DNA of 64,000 nt, from the NCBI RefSeq assembly GCF_008635795.1, contig NZ_VWRQ01000013.1:124001-188000 (forward strand). The letters run 5' to 3'. The notes beneath the pieces are model-generated. The model searched no databases, had not been told where the DNA came from, and saw nothing but the letters and a program-made list of their open reading frames with translations. Of this stretch, positions 59,701 to 64,000 are shown one piece after another. Positions within the stretch are counted from its first letter, which is position 1. Every line of letters begins with the position of its first letter. This DNA is from Paenibacillus tepidiphilus (GTDB lineage Bacteria; Bacillota; Bacilli; Paenibacillales; Paenibacillaceae). Position numbers and translations under genes: made by a program.

Positions 59701-62700
59701 AAGAAGAGTGAGCTGGCAGAGCTGTACCATGACACTGTAGGAACACTTGCCACCAGCGAGAGCGCAAGCACCGCCAAGGACGGAAACATCTATCCTGCGG
59801 TGATCAAGGATGTTTACGGCGAGAAAGTAGGCATCTTCGCTCTGACCACCGAGGATACCGTCGGCCTGGCTTCTCCGGGCGATAAGATTATCTTCAACAA
59901 TTATGTGGAAAGTGCCAAGAAGGCAGTGAAGCTGCTGGAAGATCAGGGCATCAACAAAATCATCGCCCTTACCCATCTGGGCTACACTGTCGATCTGGAG
60001 CTGGCCAAAGCCGTACCGGGAATCGATATTATTGTGGGCGGCCACTCCCATACGAAGCTCGATACTCCGACAACCGCTGCCGTCAACGGCAACGGTGACC
60101 CTGTGCTGATTGTCCAGACAGGGGAGTACAGCCTGTTCCTTGGCGAGCTGGACGTTACCTTCGACAAAGACGGCGATATCTTGTCCTACAACGGCAAACT
60201 GCTTGATGTGGGTCTGTTCGGCGAGGATCAGGCGGCCAAAAAGCTGCTTGCGCCATATGACGCCAAGCTGGCGACCGTCCGCAGCACTGTGGTCGGCCAC
60301 ACCAGTGTGGACCTGTACACCAACCGGTTGATCAACGGTGACTCCGTGCGCGTCGTGCGCCAGGAAGAAACGCCGATCGGCAACCTGATTGCCGACAGCA
60401 TCGCAGACAAAGTGCGCGAGCTGATGCCGAATTTCGTGTCGGCAGAGGATCTGAAGACCATCAAGGGTGTGGTCGCCATCCAGAACGGAGGCGGTATCCG
60501 CGCAGCGATTGACCCAGGCGACATTACCATGGGCGAAGTGCTGACTACACTTCCGTTTGGCAACAGTCTGGTTGCGCTGAAGGTCACCGGTGAAGAGATC
60601 ATCTCCTCGCTGGAGAATTCCGTCAGCGGCCTCAGCTCCGACCAGGGCCGGTTCGCCCAGGTATCGGGCATGAGATACACCTTCGATTCGACCAAAACAC
60701 CGGAAATCGTCGATTCGGCATCCGGCAAGGTTACGCAGGCAGGCGAACGGATTATCTCCGTTGATATCCTGCAGGCAGACGGATCTTATGCGCCAATTGA
60801 TCCGAAAGCTTACTATCTCCTGTCCACGAACTCCTTCATGGCGGGCGGCGGCGACTTCTACCGCGCGCTGGCCGCAGCGAAGGCAGACGGGCGTTATTAC
60901 GAGCTTGGACTTCCCGACTTCGAAGTGCTGTTGTCTTATCTGAAGAAGCATGAATCGGTTGAAGCCAAGCTGGAAGGACGTATCACCGACCTGAAGGGTA
61001 CCGCACCGGAGGAAGAAGACTTCTCCCTGCGCATTCTGCACACGAACGACACGCACAGCCATCTGGAAACCGTCGTGAAGCGGATGACCGCCATCAAGCA
61101 GGAGCGCACGCCTAATTCCCTGCTGATTGACGCCGGGGATGTGTTCTCAGGCACACTTTACTTCACCAAGTTCGAAGGTCTGGCCGATCTCAACTTCATG
61201 AACTATATCGGCTATGATGTAATGACCTTCGGCAACCATGAGTTCGATAAAGGTCTCGGCACCTTGAAGAAGTTCATGGATCAGGCGGAGTTCCCGTTTG
61301 TCAGCTCGAACATTGATTTTACAACCAAAGATAATGAACTGAAGGCGAACTACAAGGATGAGATCGGCGGCTTGGGCGGAACTGAAGTGCTCAATGGCCA
61401 CATCTACCCTTCTGTTGTAAAAGAAGTATACGGCGAGCCCATTGGCATTTTCGGCCTGACCACCGAGGATACGGTAGGCCTCTCTTCACCGGGAGACAAG
61501 ATCAGCTTCCAGAATTACAAAGCAAGCGCTGAAGCGACTGTAGCTGCACTGAAGGCAGAGGGCATTAACAAGATCATCGCCGTCTCCCACCTGGGCTACA
61601 ATGTCGATCTGCAGCTTGCTGCAGAAGTCCCGGGCATTGACGTCATTGTCGGCGGTCACTCCCATACGAAGCTGGACACACCGGTAATGGTTAATAAAGA
61701 GAGCGAACCCACTTTGATTGTTCAGACCGGCGAGTACGGACAAAATTTGGGCGAGCTCGATGTCGAATTCGACGATGAAGGCGTCATTACCGATTACAGC
61801 GGCAAGCTGCTCGACGTCACCAAATTTGCCGACGATGCGCAGGCCAAGGAAATGCTGGCCGGCTATGACAAGGATCTCGCGGAAATCCGCCAGACCGTTG
61901 TCGGCAAGACCGATGTGCCGCTTGTTTATGAACGCGTAATTGACGGCAAAGCTACACGCGTTGTGCGCAAAGAAGAGACCAATCTCGGCAATCTGGTTGC
62001 CGACGGCATCAACGCCAAAGCGAAGGAACTCGTCAGCGGTCTGATTCCGGCAGCGGAGCTTTCCACGATTAAGGGCTTCGTGGCCATCCAGAACGGCGGC
62101 GGCATCCGGGCAGGCATCGACCAGGGCGACATCACGCTCGGCGAAGTGCTCGGCGTAATGCCATTCTCCAACAGTCTGGTAGCCTTGAAGGTTACAGGAC
62201 AAGAAATTATCGACGCGCTGGAGAACAGCGTCAGCGGTCTGGAGACCGACCAGGGCCGGTTCGCCCAGGTTTCCGGCATGAGATACACTTATGACTCCAC
62301 CAAACCGGCGGAAATCATTAATCCGACTTCAAATGTTGTAGAACAAAATGGCCAGCGGATTGTATCCGTAGAGATCAAGCAAGCGAACGGCAGCTACACC
62401 GCCGTTGATCCGAACGGCTACTACATTCTGTCCACCAACTCCTTTATGGCCGGCGGCGGCGACTTCTACCGCTCGCTCGCGGCAGCCAAAGCGGACGGAC
62501 GGTTCTATGAACTGTACCTGCCGGACTATGAAGTATTTACGGATCATCTGAAAGCCGTTGGCACAGTCAACATCGGTACGGAGGGACGTATCACCGACCT
62601 GAAGGGCGCCGCACCGACACCGACGCCGACACCTGCACCAGGAGGTACCGGGGGAACAAATCCGACGCCGACACCTAGTGCTTCGGCAACACCGGCACCT

Positions 62701-63876
62701 TCCGCCGCGCCTCAGGTAACGACGATTACCCCGGCCGATCTGACTGCCAAGCTGGCGGCATTGCCTTCCGGCACCAGCGAGCTGGTCATTCCGGTAACCG
62801 CAACGGCAGGCGGCGCGCAGGTTGTGCTTCCGGGCAGCGCACTGCTGCAGCAAGCAGCGGCTAACCCTGCGACGGTGCTGACCTTTACAACCGGCACCGC
62901 CACTTACTCTCTGCCGCTTAGCGCTCTGAACGCATCGGCACTGACGGCGCAGCTTGGCAGCGGCGACTTCACGGTTACCGTGTCCGTGCTGACAGCAAGT
63001 GCAGCAGCGCAGAGCAGCGTGAGCCAAGCTGCAGCAGCAGGCTCTGTTACCGTAGCAGCACCAGTTATTGAATTCACGGTTACTGCTTCCTCCGGCAGTA
63101 CCAGCGTGCCGCTGAACAGCTTCGGCAGCACGTATGTGAAGCGCAGTATTACCGCACCGTCTGCGCTGAATCCGGACCATGCGACAGCCGTATCTTATGA
63201 TCCGGCCACCGGCAAGCTGAGCTTCGTTCCTTCCGTATTCACCGCCAAGGCCGACGGAACAACGGAAGTAACGATTCTGCGCAACAGCAACAGCCTCTAC
63301 ACCGTAGTAACATCGTCCAAGACCTTCGGAGATACCGGCGGACACTGGGCGCAATCGGCCATTGAGCTGCTGGCTTCCAAGCTGATCGTCACCGGAACCA
63401 GTGCCACGGCGTTCTCGCCATCGCAGAACGTAACCCGCGCCGAGTTCGCGGCGCTGATTACCCGCTCGCTCGGACTTGCTCCGATTAGCAGCGGAACGGC
63501 CTTCAGTGATGTCAGTGCAAACGCCTGGTACGCTGAAGCAGTACAGACCGCTGCGGCAGCGGGATTGATTACAGGCTATACGGACGGCAGCTTCAAGCCA
63601 GCCAGCCCGATTACCCGCCAGGAAATCGCGGTCGTGCTGTCCAAAGCCATGAAGTACACCGGCAAGGCCTTGAATGCCGACGCTGCCGCACTCGCGAAAT
63701 TCAGCGATGCTGCAAGCATTCCGGCCTGGTCCCAGGCTGCCATCGGTGAGATTGCCGCCGAGGGCATTATCCAGGGCCGGCCGGACGGCACCTTTGCACC
63801 GCAGCTCTTGGCGACCCGCGCCGAAGCGGTAACCATGCTGGAGAAAGCCTTGAAGTCGCTGCAGTTCATCGACTGA
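56755..63876 (+). CDS. Giant secreted nuclease with two 5'-nucleotidase modules and SLH domains
   Basis: A 2373-residue surface enzyme starting at ATG 56755. A signal peptide ends near ASAAPD, residue 33. A lamin-tail domain (about 35-150), an Ig/chitobiase-like segment and an OB-like domain (about 320-410) precede an endonuclease/exonuclease/phosphatase domain (about 569-866: SFNVEN, GDLNDF, SDHDP). Two homologous 5'-nucleotidase units follow (about 880-1413 and 1424-1950), each with LHTNDTH, DAGDVFSGT, FGNHEFD, GGHSHTKLDTP and the C-terminal QNGGGIRA. A Thr-Pro linker, a beta domain and three SLH domains (2192-2372) bind it to the wall. It would degrade extracellular nucleic acid to nucleosides and phosphate. 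A PhoP-box-like array lies upstream. Confidence 0.92.
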   Translation: MNISSRRKKGWSVALSALLIAGIALPAPQTASAAPDYSNIIISQVYGGGGNSGALYKNDFIELYNPTDSPVDLSGWKVRYAGATTSFSDDDKYVTSLSGTIPAGDYYLIQEAAGTGGTVNLPVPNEVGSIAMGGPNGKVELLNTSGTRIDLVGYGSANEYEGKGIAAPEGAAPVLSNTTAAIRKASDLLPAGNRGLDTDSNIADFTAGTPDPRSSGVDNTVAPAVKASIATGSTVPKGSALALSTGSVTASVYYSVYIDGSGTAVEDFAWYQAPLVLEADSVAIKAFSKEEGKTDSSIAQFSYTTQQALTGLTIPQIQGTAHSSTYADQLVQGIQGIVTYKNGSTFYIQTATPDSDPRTSEAIMVYLPGNSVAVGDAVQVDGRVKEYKESGYADAVDLLTTEIVAVQAVTLSKGNALPAPTIIGTGGRTIPTATISAGLTKALEPAKYALDFYESLEGMRVQLNTPKIIGPYNKYEIPVTVNNGTSTTEVSSPAGGLVLTGADFNPQRILIAKAPSTPVKTGQVFTGNITGILGYDYGNYKVRPDAALPEVSAGTSIVRETTSLKPEADKLTIASFNVENFSKTSGARIDNIAKAIVSNLQTPDIVGLLEVQDNSGGTDNGIVDAKESYTALIDAIAKAGGPVYAYTDISPENNKDGGATGGNIRAGFIYNTARVSLVPGTAGDATTAVTYTKDGGLSLNPGRIDPGNAAFSESRKPLAAEFMFNDEKVMVIANHFNSKTGDSGLYGGIQPPVRNSETQRAEIAKVVNGFVSDVLTKNPEANIVVLGDLNDFQFSNTLKVLKGSALTNLIDTLPLGERYSYVYEGNSQTLDHMLVNNALASQSKLDIVHINADFMEEDGRVSDHDPLLTQIDFGTDNFNLRVLHTNDTHAHLENITKRTSAISSERTGNTILLDAGDVFSGTLYFNQFKGQADLEFMNLIGYDAMTFGNHEFDMNKEQPEVLKDFITAAQFPFISSNIDFTTKKSELAELYHDTVGTLATSESASTAKDGNIYPAVIKDVYGEKVGIFALTTEDTVGLASPGDKIIFNNYVESAKKAVKLLEDQGINKIIALTHLGYTVDLELAKAVPGIDIIVGGHSHTKLDTPTTAAVNGNGDPVLIVQTGEYSLFLGELDVTFDKDGDILSYNGKLLDVGLFGEDQAAKKLLAPYDAKLATVRSTVVGHTSVDLYTNRLINGDSVRVVRQEETPIGNLIADSIADKVRELMPNFVSAEDLKTIKGVVAIQNGGGIRAAIDPGDITMGEVLTTLPFGNSLVALKVTGEEIISSLENSVSGLSSDQGRFAQVSGMRYTFDSTKTPEIVDSASGKVTQAGERIISVDILQADGSYAPIDPKAYYLLSTNSFMAGGGDFYRALAAAKADGRYYELGLPDFEVLLSYLKKHESVEAKLEGRITDLKGTAPEEEDFSLRILHTNDTHSHLETVVKRMTAIKQERTPNSLLIDAGDVFSGTLYFTKFEGLADLNFMNYIGYDVMTFGNHEFDKGLGTLKKFMDQAEFPFVSSNIDFTTKDNELKANYKDEIGGLGGTEVLNGHIYPSVVKEVYGEPIGIFGLTTEDTVGLSSPGDKISFQNYKASAEATVAALKAEGINKIIAVSHLGYNVDLQLAAEVPGIDVIVGGHSHTKLDTPVMVNKESEPTLIVQTGEYGQNLGELDVEFDDEGVITDYSGKLLDVTKFADDAQAKEMLAGYDKDLAEIRQTVVGKTDVPLVYERVIDGKATRVVRKEETNLGNLVADGINAKAKELVSGLIPAAELSTIKGFVAIQNGGGIRAGIDQGDITLGEVLGVMPFSNSLVALKVTGQEIIDALENSVSGLETDQGRFAQVSGMRYTYDSTKPAEIINPTSNVVEQNGQRIVSVEIKQANGSYTAVDPNGYYILSTNSFMAGGGDFYRSLAAAKADGRFYELYLPDYEVFTDHLKAVGTVNIGTEGRITDLKGAAPTPTPTPAPGGTGGTNPTPTPSASATPAPSAAPQVTTITPADLTAKLAALPSGTSELVIPVTATAGGAQVVLPGSALLQQAAANPATVLTFTTGTATYSLPLSALNASALTAQLGSGDFTVTVSVLTASAAAQSSVSQAAAAGSVTVAAPVIEFTVTASSGSTSVPLNSFGSTYVKRSITAPSALNPDHATAVSYDPATGKLSFVPSVFTAKADGTTEVTILRNSNSLYTVVTSSKTFGDTGGHWAQSAIELLASKLIVTGTSATAFSPSQNVTRAEFAALITRSLGLAPISSGTAFSDVSANAWYAEAVQTAAAAGLITGYTDGSFKPASPITRQEIAVVLSKAMKYTGKALNADAAALAKFSDAASIPAWSQAAIGEIAAEGIIQGRPDGTFAPQLLATRAEAVTMLEKALKSLQFID

Positions 63877-63926
63877 TCCGCTATTTCAAGCTCTGAACCA
63901 GCGAGTATGATCGCAGTTTGAGCCAA

Positions 63927-63968
63927 AGACGGCTCCGGGGACATGATGTCCCTGGAGCCGTCTTTTTT
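63927..63968 (+). terminator. Terminator of the giant nuclease gene
   Basis: The 17-bp arms 63927-63943 and 63947-63963 have one wobble and a 3-nt TGA loop, followed by T6. Confidence 0.88.
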
Positions 63969-64000
63969 GGCGTTTACACGTAGTTTGGAAAAAAATTCTG

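Overview
The window looks like a chromosomal segment of a moderately GC-rich, Gram-positive, spore-former-type Firmicute, most likely Paenibacillus or a close relative. The signs are strong Shine-Dalgarno (SD) sites with frequent GTG/TTG starts, an SLH-anchored giant exoenzyme, an LPXTG protein, T-box, cobalamin and c-di-GMP leaders, and RelQ, CsbD and YunG homologues. No insertion sequence, prophage or CRISPR array was recognised.

Layout. 1-5000: fragment of an unknown gene, a leftward run (zinc-ribbon protein, TrmB-type regulator, small unknown protein, xanthine phosphoribosyltransferase), a RelQ-type alarmone synthetase, then a repeat-rich gap. 5000-17300: SNF2 helicase with a downstream partner, GH31 glycosidase, TspO-like membrane protein, RidA, NAD(P)-binding protein, MFS transporter, histidine kinase, CsbD.

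17500-32400 is the most interesting part. It appears to be a flavin-based extracellular electron transfer (EET) locus of the Listeria type, split into two convergent operons. The rightward one encodes a lipoprotein with two FMN-binding domains (PplA-like), a membrane-extended type II NADH dehydrogenase (Ndh2-like) and a two-part polyprenyl diphosphate synthase. The leftward one encodes EetA, EetB, EcfA1, EcfA2, EcfT, a U32-family protein, a class III aminotransferase and a UbiA-family prenyltransferase. A rhamnogalacturonan lyase sits between them. The same [AT][GT]TGA-N6-TCAC[AT] palindrome (FNR/CRP or Rex type) lies in front of both operons and again in front of an unknown gene at 39.2 kb. 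ApbE and RibU are not in the window.

32500-40700: an HD-GYP c-di-GMP phosphodiesterase, an alpha/beta hydrolase, and an LPXTG surface protein with very long Thr-Pro repeats whose leader is a c-di-GMP-I riboswitch with terminator. Then come a 32-residue membrane protein, an unknown protein, YunG and ASCH proteins. 41000-46300 is AT-richer and accessory in character: DHA2 efflux pump with TetR regulator, unknown membrane proteins (one frameshifted at a GA repeat), a Cys-motif gene remnant, an Mrr-like nuclease and tRNA-Thr.

46400-54000: ribonucleotide reduction. Class III NrdDG and class I NrdAB follow a complex control region: a helically phased 11-bp array resembling DnaA boxes, paired NrdR boxes, a cobalamin riboswitch and a terminator. 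54100-64000: FMN reductase, T-box-controlled seryl-tRNA synthetase, and a 2373-residue secreted nuclease with two 5'-nucleotidase modules and SLH domains, preceded by a four-repeat PhoP-box-like array. That arrangement suggests phosphate scavenging from extracellular DNA.
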